Shown piece by piece: positions 34,191 through 42,641 of a DNA stretch of 64,000 nt (position 1 is the first letter of the stretch; each line of letters begins with the position of its first letter). This stretch comes from Niameybacter massiliensis. Lineage in GTDB: Bacteria; Bacillota; Clostridia; Lachnospirales; Cellulosilyticaceae. The position numbers and the translations under genes were made by a program. Location: contig NZ_LN875035.1 of the NCBI RefSeq assembly GCF_001282685.1, positions 1,096,250 to 1,160,249 on the forward strand. The letters run 5' to 3'. The notes under the pieces were generated by a model. It was not told the DNA's origin. It saw only the letters and a program-made list of their open reading frames with translations, and searched no databases.

Positions 34191-34799
34191 TTACCCTACT
34201 GAATTAAAAGCTGGCATAGTCGTATCTTGACTGTTATTAACGTCTTTGCGACACAAGACATTTTTAAGGGTTTTATATACAATGTATAGGTCCGTTTTTA
34301 AGCTGATGTGGTCTACATACCACACATCTAACTCAAATTTTTGTTCCCATGTAATTGCATTGCGCCCATTGACTTGTGCCCAGCCACTTATGCCTGGCTT
34401 TACTTCATGCCTTCTGTGTTGTTCTTCTGTATAACAAGGTAAATACTCTTCTAGTAAGGGTCTTGGACCAATAAAGCTCATATTCCCTTTAAGTACATTT
34501 AAAAACTGTGGTAACTCATCTATGCTCGTCTTACGTAAGAACTTGCCTACCCTTGTCGTACGTACTATGTCGTATTGTGTGTCTCCTTTTTCTTCTTCTG
34601 CAGGTGTACGCATGGTTCTAAACTTATAAATAGTAAAGATTTGCTCTGCCTTGCCTGGTCTTGTTTGCCTAAAGAAAATGGTGCCTTTAGGATCTTCTAT
34701 TTTAATAGCAAGTGCTGCTAATGCCATAATAGGTGAGCCTATAATGATTAAAATAAGTGCCATGAAACGGTCTATAAAACCTTTGACCTTTATATACAT
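34191..34799 (-). CDS. pglC: PglC-type priming phosphoglycosyl transferase
   Basis: A 202-residue monotopic phosphoglycosyl transferase. It has the N-terminal re-entrant helix (DRFMALILIIIGSPIMALAA), then GTIFFRQTRPG, the catalytic pair region IYKFRTM, and ENYLPxY-like LEEYLPCYTEEQHRRHEVKP followed by GISGWAQVNGRN. It moves the phospho-sugar from a UDP-sugar to undecaprenyl phosphate and so starts the repeat unit. It overlaps the aminotransferase gene by 10 bases. Confidence 0.93.
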   Translation of the reverse strand: MYIKVKGFIDRFMALILIIIGSPIMALAALAIKIEDPKGTIFFRQTRPGKAEQIFTIYKFRTMRTPAEEEKGDTQYDIVRTTRVGKFLRKTSIDELPQFLNVLKGNMSFIGPRPLLEEYLPCYTEEQHRRHEVKPGISGWAQVNGRNAITWEQKFELDVWYVDHISLKTDLYIVYKTLKNVLCRKDVNNSQDTTMPAFNSVG

Positions 34800-35935
34800 A
34801 GATCTTGCTCCACTGCACCCAATAACCCTCTTATAATCTGAATGACACGTAGCTGTTCTTCACAGGTCATCTTTGTATCCGAAGGTAAGCACACCCCTTG
34901 GTTGAACCATTCTTCTGCTACGCTTATGCCTTCTTCATAGTGATTGTAAAAGGCACAGTCTGCATATACTGGTTGAAGATGCATTGGCTTCCATACATTT
35001 CTACTTTCTATATTGTGTGCTTCTAAGGCTAGGATAACATCTAAGGGTTTAACTCCTATCCCTTTTTGTAGGGTCATTACAGACAACCAGTAATTTGACT
35101 CACCCTTGGTGTAGATAGGTGCCATCTCTATCTCTTCAATATCCTTAAAACTGGATTGGTAGAGCTGATAAATCTCTTTCTTCTTGGCAATGCGTTCCTC
35201 GAGTACTTCCAGTTGTCCTCTTCCAATCCCTGCACATATATTACTCATGCGGTAGTTGTAGCCTATTTCTTTATGATGATAGTACCTTTCTGGCTCCTTG
35301 GCTTGAGTTGCCCAGAACTTAACCTTCTTCATGGTTTCTTCTTCATCACATACAAGTGCCCCCCCACCTGATGTGGTGATGATCTTATTCCCATTGAAGG
35401 AGTAGATGCCTATAGTCCCCATAGTGCCACTCTTTCTTCCTTTATATGTAGCACCTAAGCTCTCTGCTGCATCCTCTATGATAGGTACGTTGTGTAAGTT
35501 ACAAATCGCTACTATTTCATCCATATCTGCTGATTGCCCATATAAGTTGACCACAATAACCGCTTTAGGTGTATAGTCTTCTAAGGCTTTTTGAAGTGCA
35601 TGAGGGCTCATGTTGAAGCTACCTGGTTCGCTGTCGATAAATACTGGTATAGCGCCTTCATAACATATAGGATTACAGCTGGCTGCAAAAGTTAGTGTAG
35701 AGCAAAATACAATGTCTCCTTTTGTCACCCCAACTGCTTTTAAAGCTAAGTGAATGGCTGCTGTCCCTGAACTTAGTGTGACTGCATAAGGTTTATCTAT
35801 ATATGTCGCAAGCTCTTCTTCAAATGCATTGACATGTGGACCAAGTGGTGCAATCCAGTTTGTATCAAAAGCTTCCTTAATATATACCTCTTCCTTTTCT
35901 CCCATGTGAGGTGAAGATAAATAGATTCTTTTCAT
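34790..35935 (-). CDS. pglE: PglE-type sugar aminotransferase (DegT/DnrJ/EryC1/StrS)
   Basis: A 381-residue PLP-dependent aminotransferase. It begins KRIYLSSPHMGEKEEVYI and has FDTNWIAPLGPHVNAFE, LSSGTAAIHLALKAVGV, EDAAESLGATYKG and the PLP-lysine motif SFNGNKIITTSGGGALV. PglE converts the UDP-4-keto sugar to the 4-amino sugar. It is the first gene of the long leftward operon. The matching dehydratase (PglF) is not in the window and must be encoded elsewhere if the pathway is complete. Confidence 0.92.
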   Translation of the reverse strand: MKRIYLSSPHMGEKEEVYIKEAFDTNWIAPLGPHVNAFEEELATYIDKPYAVTLSSGTAAIHLALKAVGVTKGDIVFCSTLTFAASCNPICYEGAIPVFIDSEPGSFNMSPHALQKALEDYTPKAVIVVNLYGQSADMDEIVAICNLHNVPIIEDAAESLGATYKGRKSGTMGTIGIYSFNGNKIITTSGGGALVCDEEETMKKVKFWATQAKEPERYYHHKEIGYNYRMSNICAGIGRGQLEVLEERIAKKKEIYQLYQSSFKDIEEIEMAPIYTKGESNYWLSVMTLQKGIGVKPLDVILALEAHNIESRNVWKPMHLQPVYADCAFYNHYEEGISVAEEWFNQGVCLPSDTKMTCEEQLRVIQIIRGLLGAVEQDLCI

Positions 35936-36107
35936 ATCGTTTTCCCCTATTCCTATTTTCTTCTTACCATTTAGGTATACTTCATCACCTTAATGGTTTC
36001 CCCATTATCTTATAAACTCCTTTCTTATACGTAAATTATCTATCTATATACACCTTTATCACTTATATACGTATATATTTATATCCTTTTTTGGAAGAAT
36101 TGTTATT

Positions 36108-38456
36108 TCATCCCATTTTACGTATCATTTCTATACGATTGCTTACTCCTAATTTTTTGTAAATATTGGAGGTCGTCTTGGCTACGGTTACATTAGCTAC
36201 ATAAAGTTGTTCTGCAATTTGCTTATTGGTCAATCCTTCTTTAATCAGCTCGGTAATTTGGAACTCTCTCTTTGTAAGTCCCCAAGTACTCCCTCTATTT
36301 TCTTCAATAGTTGACTTTTCTAAGGCTACAATAGGTTTAGAGCTGGCTTCTTTTAAAATTTCACTTACATGACTTCCTACCATACTATCTTGTTGCAAGC
36401 CTTCTAATAAAGGCCTTAGAGAAGTTAAATGCTCTCGGTAAGGCAGGATAATATAGTCTTCTTTTGCTATTCCAAGTCCTTTTTTTAGGTTGGCTTTAGC
36501 TTCACATACATTGCCTAATCTAAGCTTTAGAATACTTTCAAATAGGTAGTAATAAATTTGTCCAAACCGATTGCTCTTCTTGATAAAGTATTCACCAACT
36601 ACATCTTGTAAAATTTCTAATTTAAGAATTTCATCTTGATTCATCAGAATTTGAGCATAAGCTATGTAACTACTGATGCCTATCTTTTTCTCATAACAAG
36701 TTTTTAGGATATTATTAACGTCTCTTTCTTTTAGTTGGTCTTTATCAATGGTGAGGCAACCTTTGATATACCATAATCCCATTTTACGCATTTCTTCTAG
36801 GGATTCACTGGTACTGTAGGCTGTATATAACTCTATATTTTTGATATATCTTTGACACTTGATTTCATCTTGCTGAGCAAGAGCAATCCTTGCTAGAATC
36901 AGCTCACTACAAAGTCTCATAATATAGTTTTGTCCCATCTCTGCCTTATAAAAGAGCTTATAGGCACATTTCTTAGACTCACTCCATTCCCCTCGGTAAA
37001 GGTAATGCTCTGCATAAAGTAAATAGCGTAGTTCTATACTGTACCCCTGACTAAGCATATTATGTGCTTTAACAACCTTTGTCATTTCTCGCTTATTACC
37101 TTGGTACCTCTCTGGTGTAATATGGTATCTATAACTAATGTACATACTATGCTTATGTATAATATCTATTACATTGACAACAATAGAGCCTTCGGGAATG
37201 AACTCTTCTACTTTGTCTACATTCTCTATAATCTCTTCCACTGTTTCGCTTGCTACAATACTACGGATGGCATAGAGTTCCCCTATGACTCTATTCATAA
37301 GTGGTGCATCATAAGCATTAACTGTTCTAAAACCTACCTCTACTTGATCCATATAGTTCTTAGCATAGACAGCATCCTTATAAAGTAGATGATAATAAAT
37401 CATTTTAAGACACGCTATAGGATAATTTTGTAGAAGTTGATGATCTATTTTGTGAAATACATTAGCTAGCATTTCTAAATCTATATCTTCGTACTTATAT
37501 CTCATTTCATCTTGTAAACATTTGAGTATACTCTCATGGTTGCCACTTTGTATAAGGTATGTAAAGGCTGTGTTCCAATCTTGCTTGACTAGATACCACT
37601 TGGCAATATACTCACAAGTACTTTGCAGTCTACCTTGCGCATGTAAAACAAGCTCTTCTTTTAAAAACTCTGTAAAGATAGGCAGTAATCTATAACATTC
37701 CCCTTTATAGTCATACTTCAATATATTATCTTCTAAAAGTTTTTCAATCCCTTTTAACACCTTTGCATAATCTGGCATATGAATCCACTCACTCATTTTA
37801 AATGGACCAATACCTGCTAATGCTATAATCAGCTTTTGATACCCTTCATCATAAATATTGTATATCCCTTCCTTAATCACCTTGTATAGATTATACCTAT
37901 GATTAAGCTGATTATATTTCATATAATTTTCTTTCATTAAATAGATAGCCGTTGGCCATCCCCCTACATAATAAGCAATTTGCTGTGCTTCATTTGCTTC
38001 CATTTCAACACTGTTACTCTCAAAATATTCTTTAATTTCTTCTGAAGTAAGCTTTAGATCATCACAATCTATTATTTGACACTGATTCTTAATGCGCATT
38101 TCCTCAATGGCTATAAGTGGTATTGTACGTGTAATTAATACAATGTGTAAGTTCTCTATCGCTTGCTCAACAATTTGTAGTAGTTGCTCATAATATTTAT
38201 ACACATCAGGTATCTTATGATAGTTATCTAGTATAATCCAAGTTGGTTCTGAATACTGTGTGACTGGATACCATAATGTTTGCTTCTCATCATACCATTC
38301 CACCTTTGCCTTACTTTGGCTACATGCATTGTGTACAGCTAATGTTTTCCCATAGCCCATAGGCGCGGTGACAATAGTAAGTGGATACATTTCTATATTG
38401 GCTAACTTCCACTTAGCCTTTCTCCCCACTATTTTTACCGGATTTCCTTTATTCAC
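36108..38456 (-). CDS. MalT-like LuxR-family ATPase regulator
   Basis: A 782-residue large transcription regulator. The N-terminal STAND-type ATPase has Walker A APMGYGKTL at 31-39 and Walker B TWIILDNYHKI. A long helical repeat region follows. The C-terminal LuxR helix-turn-helix reads LTKREFQITELIKEGLTNKQ and continues AEQLYVANVTVAKTTSNIYK (about 715-780). Such proteins sense small ligands. It starts at a GTG with AAGGGGAAG before it. It lies just upstream of the polysaccharide operon on the same strand and may control it, or the divergent regulatory genes. Confidence 0.9.
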   Translation of the reverse strand: MNKGNPVKIVGRKAKWKLANIEMYPLTIVTAPMGYGKTLAVHNACSQSKAKVEWYDEKQTLWYPVTQYSEPTWIILDNYHKIPDVYKYYEQLLQIVEQAIENLHIVLITRTIPLIAIEEMRIKNQCQIIDCDDLKLTSEEIKEYFESNSVEMEANEAQQIAYYVGGWPTAIYLMKENYMKYNQLNHRYNLYKVIKEGIYNIYDEGYQKLIIALAGIGPFKMSEWIHMPDYAKVLKGIEKLLEDNILKYDYKGECYRLLPIFTEFLKEELVLHAQGRLQSTCEYIAKWYLVKQDWNTAFTYLIQSGNHESILKCLQDEMRYKYEDIDLEMLANVFHKIDHQLLQNYPIACLKMIYYHLLYKDAVYAKNYMDQVEVGFRTVNAYDAPLMNRVIGELYAIRSIVASETVEEIIENVDKVEEFIPEGSIVVNVIDIIHKHSMYISYRYHITPERYQGNKREMTKVVKAHNMLSQGYSIELRYLLYAEHYLYRGEWSESKKCAYKLFYKAEMGQNYIMRLCSELILARIALAQQDEIKCQRYIKNIELYTAYSTSESLEEMRKMGLWYIKGCLTIDKDQLKERDVNNILKTCYEKKIGISSYIAYAQILMNQDEILKLEILQDVVGEYFIKKSNRFGQIYYYLFESILKLRLGNVCEAKANLKKGLGIAKEDYIILPYREHLTSLRPLLEGLQQDSMVGSHVSEILKEASSKPIVALEKSTIEENRGSTWGLTKREFQITELIKEGLTNKQIAEQLYVANVTVAKTTSNIYKKLGVSNRIEMIRKMG

Positions 38457-38711
38457 TTCTATCTTCCCCTTACCTTTTTCTACAATATGGTATATTTTAC
38501 CATTTAATATATTAAAATATTAAAATATTATATTGTCATATACAACCAACGTAGTATAAAATGATATTAATAAGGTTCAAAGTTTTTATACAAATATATA
38601 TTTTAATTACATTCTAATATACCTTTATTGTAATAATATATGCATTCCATCTTAATATACTTTTAGCATTCAAATATACACTCCCATACTCAACACTAAG
38701 GAGGTATACCT

Positions 38712-39452
38712 ATGGTTATTGCTCTTATTGAGTCTGATAATACCTGCACCACATTGCTTAAAGATTTTATTGTTCACTACTTCAGAAACTTTATGGGTGA
38801 ATTATCTATTTATTCTTTTCCAGATTCAGACTCATTTTTTCAAACTTTCTCAAAAAATATCTATACTTTTATCTTTTTAAGCATGGATATACCTCATACG
38901 CCTAATCTTGTAGCTGCTGAATATATCCGTACTGTTGATCAAAGTGTAAATTTGATCTTAACAAGTCATAGTACAGACTATGCTATCGAAGGTTATACTG
39001 TCCAAGCTAATTATTACTTACTTAAACCGTTCACATATTCTAATGTAGAAACGGCGCTCAGCTTATGCCCTACTCCAACTGTTACGCTAAGACCTTTTAT
39101 CGAAGTGGTCGTTAATCGTATCTCCACATTAATCTTTGTAGATGATATTATGTATGTGGATACTATCCATAATGGTATACAGATTCATACGACCTCTGAT
39201 ACTTTAAAAACCTATATGTCTTTTAAGCAATTCCTCAAGTTGGTCAAAGAGGAAGCCTGTTTCCTTCAATGTTACCGTGGCATTGTAGTCAATATGGACT
39301 ACATTCATACCTTACAAAATGATAGTTTTCTCCTTTATAATGAAGAAGTTATCCCTATCAGACTACCTGATCGCTGCTTCTTGCGGGACACTTACCGTGC
39401 TTATACATTGCAAAAACATCTTCATGTGCCTCAAGAAGTGACTATATTTTAG
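38712..39452 (+). CDS. LytTR regulator with degenerate receiver domain
   Basis: A 246-residue AgrA-type regulator. Residues 1-118 align with a receiver domain and 125-240 with a LytTR DNA-binding domain (RISTLIFVDDIMYVDTIHNG, FLQCYRGIVVNMDYIHTLQN). In the receiver the usual FLDIxMPG reads FLSMDIPHT, placing Ser57 at the phosphoacceptor position; the conserved Lys is kept in YLLKPF. It may therefore act without phosphorylation, or use D59. It starts the rightward group that includes agrBD. RBS AAGGAGG. Confidence 0.88.
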   Translation: MVIALIESDNTCTTLLKDFIVHYFRNFMGELSIYSFPDSDSFFQTFSKNIYTFIFLSMDIPHTPNLVAAEYIRTVDQSVNLILTSHSTDYAIEGYTVQANYYLLKPFTYSNVETALSLCPTPTVTLRPFIEVVVNRISTLIFVDDIMYVDTIHNGIQIHTTSDTLKTYMSFKQFLKLVKEEACFLQCYRGIVVNMDYIHTLQNDSFLLYNEEVIPIRLPDRCFLRDTYRAYTLQKHLHVPQEVTIF

Positions 39453-39577
39453 AAGTATATAGACACTTCTTGAGGTCTATCTTCTATCCTTTTGTATCAT
39501 TTCTTAAGATGATTCGTCCCTGTATAATGAATAAGGAAGTTTAAATCCATATTCACTTATACAAGGAGGTTTATGAA

Positions 39578-40381
39578 GTGAAGAGACGTTTCCTCTATAT
39601 CCTAATCCTTATCCTTTCCTTAGGTCTCCTAAGCCTAGTTGGGATTTTTAATGTATTACATAATTGTAAAAGTGACACCTATGAATCCGACACATTAAAA
39701 GTTAATCTTGAACATGTTGAAAATGCTAAACTACAACAAGAGTACTGGATTGCTACTATTACAGTAAAAGATATGAAGCAAGTGAACTCAGCTTTTGCCC
39801 ACGATACCTTCCCTGGAAAGAAAAAGCAATTTGTCAGTGCCATGGCACGCCAAAATCAAGCTATCTTTGCCGTTAATGGGACTGCAACGGGATTCAGTGA
39901 AGCTGGGATTATCATTCGAAATGGGGTCATCTATCGTGATAAAGTTTTTGACTGCGCCCCTCTTGAGATGCGCAAGGATGGTACACTCTTTATTGGAGAA
40001 TATAGTAAGCGTACTGCACAACAAATATTAGAAGATGGTGCCTTACATACATGGGATTTTTGCCCTGACCTTATTGTAAATGGACAAGTTACCAATTATG
40101 TGGAGCGTCTATGGTTTAGTACAGACCGTGCACCACGTACTATTATTGGTCAGAAGGAAGCTTACGAATATATCTTCTTAGTTGCTGATGGGAGACGCAA
40201 GGACTGCCCCGGTATGTCTTATCTAGAAGCCGCAAATATTCTTCTAGAGCTTGGATGCAGCTTTGCCTATGCCCTAGATGGTGGCGGATCTACCACTCTG
40301 TATTTTAAAGGTCGCGTTGTGAACCACCCTTCTGGTATTATTCAACGTCCTTATTCAGATATTTTATATTTTGTTAATTGA
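39578..40381 (+). CDS. NAGPA-like phosphodiester glycosidase domain protein
   Basis: A 267-residue protein with an N-terminal membrane anchor (RRFLYILILILSLGLLSLVG) and an extracellular NAGPA/DUF2233 domain. The domain is marked by AIFAVNGTATGF, GIIIRNGVIYR, PDLIVNGQVTN, RAPRTIIGQKE, FLVADGRR and YALDGGGSTTLYFKGRVVN. The family includes phosphodiester glycosidases and exopolysaccharide-related proteins. It starts at GTG, with GGAGG eight bases upstream; the ATG between them meets a stop at once. Its place near the polysaccharide genes suggests action on a phosphodiester-linked surface polymer. Confidence 0.88.
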   Translation: MKRRFLYILILILSLGLLSLVGIFNVLHNCKSDTYESDTLKVNLEHVENAKLQQEYWIATITVKDMKQVNSAFAHDTFPGKKKQFVSAMARQNQAIFAVNGTATGFSEAGIIIRNGVIYRDKVFDCAPLEMRKDGTLFIGEYSKRTAQQILEDGALHTWDFCPDLIVNGQVTNYVERLWFSTDRAPRTIIGQKEAYEYIFLVADGRRKDCPGMSYLEAANILLELGCSFAYALDGGGSTTLYFKGRVVNHPSGIIQRPYSDILYFVN

Positions 40382-40418
40382 AAAAGTGTAAGTGGTGAAC
40401 TAACCACTTACACTTTTT
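40381..40418 (+). terminator. terminator of the NAGPA-like gene
   Basis: A perfect 16-bp stem (AAAAAGTGTAAGTGGT and complement) with a 6-base loop and T run, starting at the last base of the stop codon. Confidence 0.9.
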
Positions 40419-40732
40419 AATTGTCACCTCATAACTTGCCGTTTGTTCAACACCAAGTTTCTTCATTTCTTCACCTTCTTACCTTTTATCCCTATTCATA
40501 CCATATTGAATTCCTAACCTCTTTGCAATTGCTAAACTTTATATTACACAAATTTTTATACTTATATTAAATATATCTATATGTAATACTCCTAAAAATA
40601 TATATACAACTATATCTTTTTTAATACAATAAATGTAGATAATTTTGTAAACATGTAATATACTATACACATTAGTAGTCTTCTAGGATTACACTTTTAT
40701 ACATATTATTTTTTAATTTTGATAGGTGAATT
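40419..40732. other. intergenic region upstream of the agr group
   Basis: About 310 AT-rich bases. It must contain the promoter for the agr operon; TATACT-like hexamers occur near 40660-40675, but no convincing -35 element or LytTR direct repeat was identified by eye. Confidence 0.4.
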
Positions 40733-41296
40733 ATGATTGAAACCTTATTACTTGTATTATTTATTAGCTATAAAAAAGGATCTCAGCTCAAGCTTTTATG
40801 GACTGAAAAAGCATTTTATCCTATCTTCCTTTGTGAAGCTTTTTATTGGATTATGCAAATTTTAATCTTTAATGGTAATTACAGCTTTTTAGCTTTCACA
40901 GGGCTTTTTAAAAGTATATATCTGTGTTCAACCTTGTTTATTGTCTATAGATATAACCTTTATAAATATGCCCTTATAGGTTCTGGATGTGTCCTTTTAG
41001 GCGGTTGGTGCAATGACTTAGCTATTTGGGCTAATCATGGCAAAATGCCCGTATTCCCTACACTTTCATTATGGACAGGTTATTCCTCACCAGAAATGTT
41101 TGGTGTTGCAGATCAATTGCATATCTTCGGAGATCAGACCACTAAGTTAAAAATGTTAACGGATTTCATCGACTTAGGTTACAGTGTGTTAAGTATAGGT
41201 GATGTACTGATTCGTATTTTACCTTTTATTGTAATTTATCAAGGACTTAAATCTGCCTCGACTCAATTATTATCTACTATTAAGGAGGATATTTAA
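40733..41296 (+). CDS. DUF5317-like membrane protein
   Basis: A 187-residue protein with about five membrane segments. The C-terminal half carries NHGKMPVFPTLSLWTGY, then HIFGDQTTKLKMLTDFIDLG and SIGDVLIRILPFIVIYQ, a pattern I associate with the DUF5317 family of clostridial membrane proteins near agr-like or signalling genes. The function is unknown. It is separated from the next gene by two bases, so it belongs to the agr operon. Confidence 0.75.
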   Translation: MIETLLLVLFISYKKGSQLKLLWTEKAFYPIFLCEAFYWIMQILIFNGNYSFLAFTGLFKSIYLCSTLFIVYRYNLYKYALIGSGCVLLGGWCNDLAIWANHGKMPVFPTLSLWTGYSSPEMFGVADQLHIFGDQTTKLKMLTDFIDLGYSVLSIGDVLIRILPFIVIYQGLKSASTQLLSTIKEDI

Positions 41297-41298
41297 TT

Positions 41299-41772
41299 AT
41301 GCTACAACTTACTCTTATGGAATTCTTTTTTAGAGTAATTCCTGATGCCATATTATTTATGATCGGTGCACATATTTTTTCAAATAAGCCTATGCAAAAA
41401 AATAATATGCTTAAATCTATTCTTTGTATGGCTATTACAGTATATTTAATTCGTTGTCTACCTATTACCTTTGGTATACATACACTTTTAGGAGTAGTAG
41501 CTACTACCTTGATTATTATAGGATTCCATAAAATAGATTTATTACAGGCTATTCGTGCTACGTTTCTTACTACGCTTATTCAATATATATCTGAACTACT
41601 CAATATGGTCTGGATTCAATTATGCTTAGGAAAAGAACTCGAAGCTATTTTTGCAAATCCTACTACTAAATTATTATATGGACTTCCTTCTTTAGCTTTT
41701 AGCGCCCTTATACTATATATATGCTATATTTTAAAAAGGCATAGGAAAGAGGCTGTAAGAAATGGGGATTGA
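41299..41772 (+). CDS. membrane protein resembling an AgrC sensor domain without kinase
   Basis: A 157-residue protein with about five membrane segments (MLQLTLMEFFFRVIPDAILF, ITFGIHTLLGVVATTLIIIG, TTLIQYISELLNMVWIQLC, LPSLAFSALILYICYILK). It stops exactly where a clostridial AgrC-type kinase would continue into its cytoplasmic half. No histidine or ATP-binding motif follows. The stop overlaps the agrB start. It may bind the autoinducer as a decoy or partner of a remote kinase, or simply be an unrelated membrane protein. Confidence 0.6.
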   Translation: MLQLTLMEFFFRVIPDAILFMIGAHIFSNKPMQKNNMLKSILCMAITVYLIRCLPITFGIHTLLGVVATTLIIIGFHKIDLLQAIRATFLTTLIQYISELLNMVWIQLCLGKELEAIFANPTTKLLYGLPSLAFSALILYICYILKRHRKEAVRNGD

Positions 41773-42448
41773 AAAGTTTAATGAAAAGCTTGCTAATCAT
41801 ATAGGTGAAACGCTTCATTATACTGAGGAACAAACTAATGTTATAGCTTATGGCTTATTTACTCTTTTACAAACCATACTTTCTATAGGTCTTGTTATGA
41901 TCATAGGTTTAATTTTAGGGATCATGACGGAATCTCTCATTGTCTCCTTCAGTATTGTGTTTCTTAGAAAATGTTCAGGAGGAGTACATGCTACTTCTCC
42001 TGAACGCTGCCTAATCATAGGCACTCTTATTTCCATATTAGGTGGGTTATTGGGTTATTGGTTTGGCTTTATTACTACAATACCTATACTTATCTGCATA
42101 GGTATTGTCCTTTTTAGCTGGGGCTTCTATGTTATCTATAAAAAAGCTCCTGTTACAAGCATTAATAAACCTATAAAGAGCGCTCATAGACAAAGAAAAT
42201 TGAAACAAAGATCTCTCATTATGCTAGTAATCTATTTTATCATTGTATCTATCTTACTTTATGCCTATTCTTTTATATCTAACCCTAACTTTATAATATA
42301 TAGTATCTGTTTAATGGTAGGTATGGGTTGGCAAGTATTTACATTGACCAATTTAGGTCACAACTTTGCTGAATGTATAGATCATGTTTTAATTTATATA
42401 TCTAATACTATTAAAATTTTAAAATGTAAAAGGGGAAATCAATTATGA
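41762..42448 (+). CDS. agrB: AgrB peptidase-transporter
   Basis: A 228-residue AgrB family membrane cysteine endopeptidase. The catalytic pair is H76 and C83 in RKCSGGVHATSPERC. The remaining sequence has about six membrane segments with a basic loop (HRQRKLKQRSLIM). AgrB cuts the C-terminal part of AgrD and forms the thiolactone. The gene overlaps the upstream sensor-like gene and ends in an ATGA overlap with agrD. Confidence 0.95.
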   Translation: MGIEKFNEKLANHIGETLHYTEEQTNVIAYGLFTLLQTILSIGLVMIIGLILGIMTESLIVSFSIVFLRKCSGGVHATSPERCLIIGTLISILGGLLGYWFGFITTIPILICIGIVLFSWGFYVIYKKAPVTSINKPIKSAHRQRKLKQRSLIMLVIYFIIVSILLYAYSFISNPNFIIYSICLMVGMGWQVFTLTNLGHNFAECIDHVLIYISNTIKILKCKRGNQL

Positions 42449-42579
42449 AACGTATTAACCACAAATTATTAATGACTCTTGCTGCTGTAGCAACTTTATT
42501 TGCATCTTTTACAGCTTCTTCTGCTTGTATGTGGGCATTTTACCAACCTGAAGAACCAAAAAGTTTAAGAGAAGAATAA
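42445..42579 (+). CDS. agrD: AgrD-type cyclic lactone autoinducer precursor
   Basis: A 44-residue peptide. It has an N-terminal amphipathic hydrophobic part (KLLMTLAAVATLFASF), the signal region TASSACMWAFY and the conserved acidic tail QPEEPKSLREE that AgrB removes. The expected thiolactone links Cys28 to the last core residue, probably Tyr33, if cleavage falls before QPEEP. RBS AGGGGAAATC lies inside the end of agrB. The precise N-terminal trimming cannot be read. Confidence 0.93.
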   Translation: MKRINHKLLMTLAAVATLFASFTASSACMWAFYQPEEPKSLREE

Positions 42580-42592
42580 TCTGTAACCTACG

Positions 42593-42617
42593 TAAAGACC
42601 GACTTTGTCGGTCTTTA
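42593..42617 (+). terminator. short hairpin after agrD
   Basis: An 11-bp stem (TAAAGACCGAC and complement) with a 3-base loop but only a weak T run. It may partly insulate the next gene from the agr transcript. Confidence 0.5.
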
Positions 42618-42641
42618 TAATTATCAAGGAGACCTACTTTT

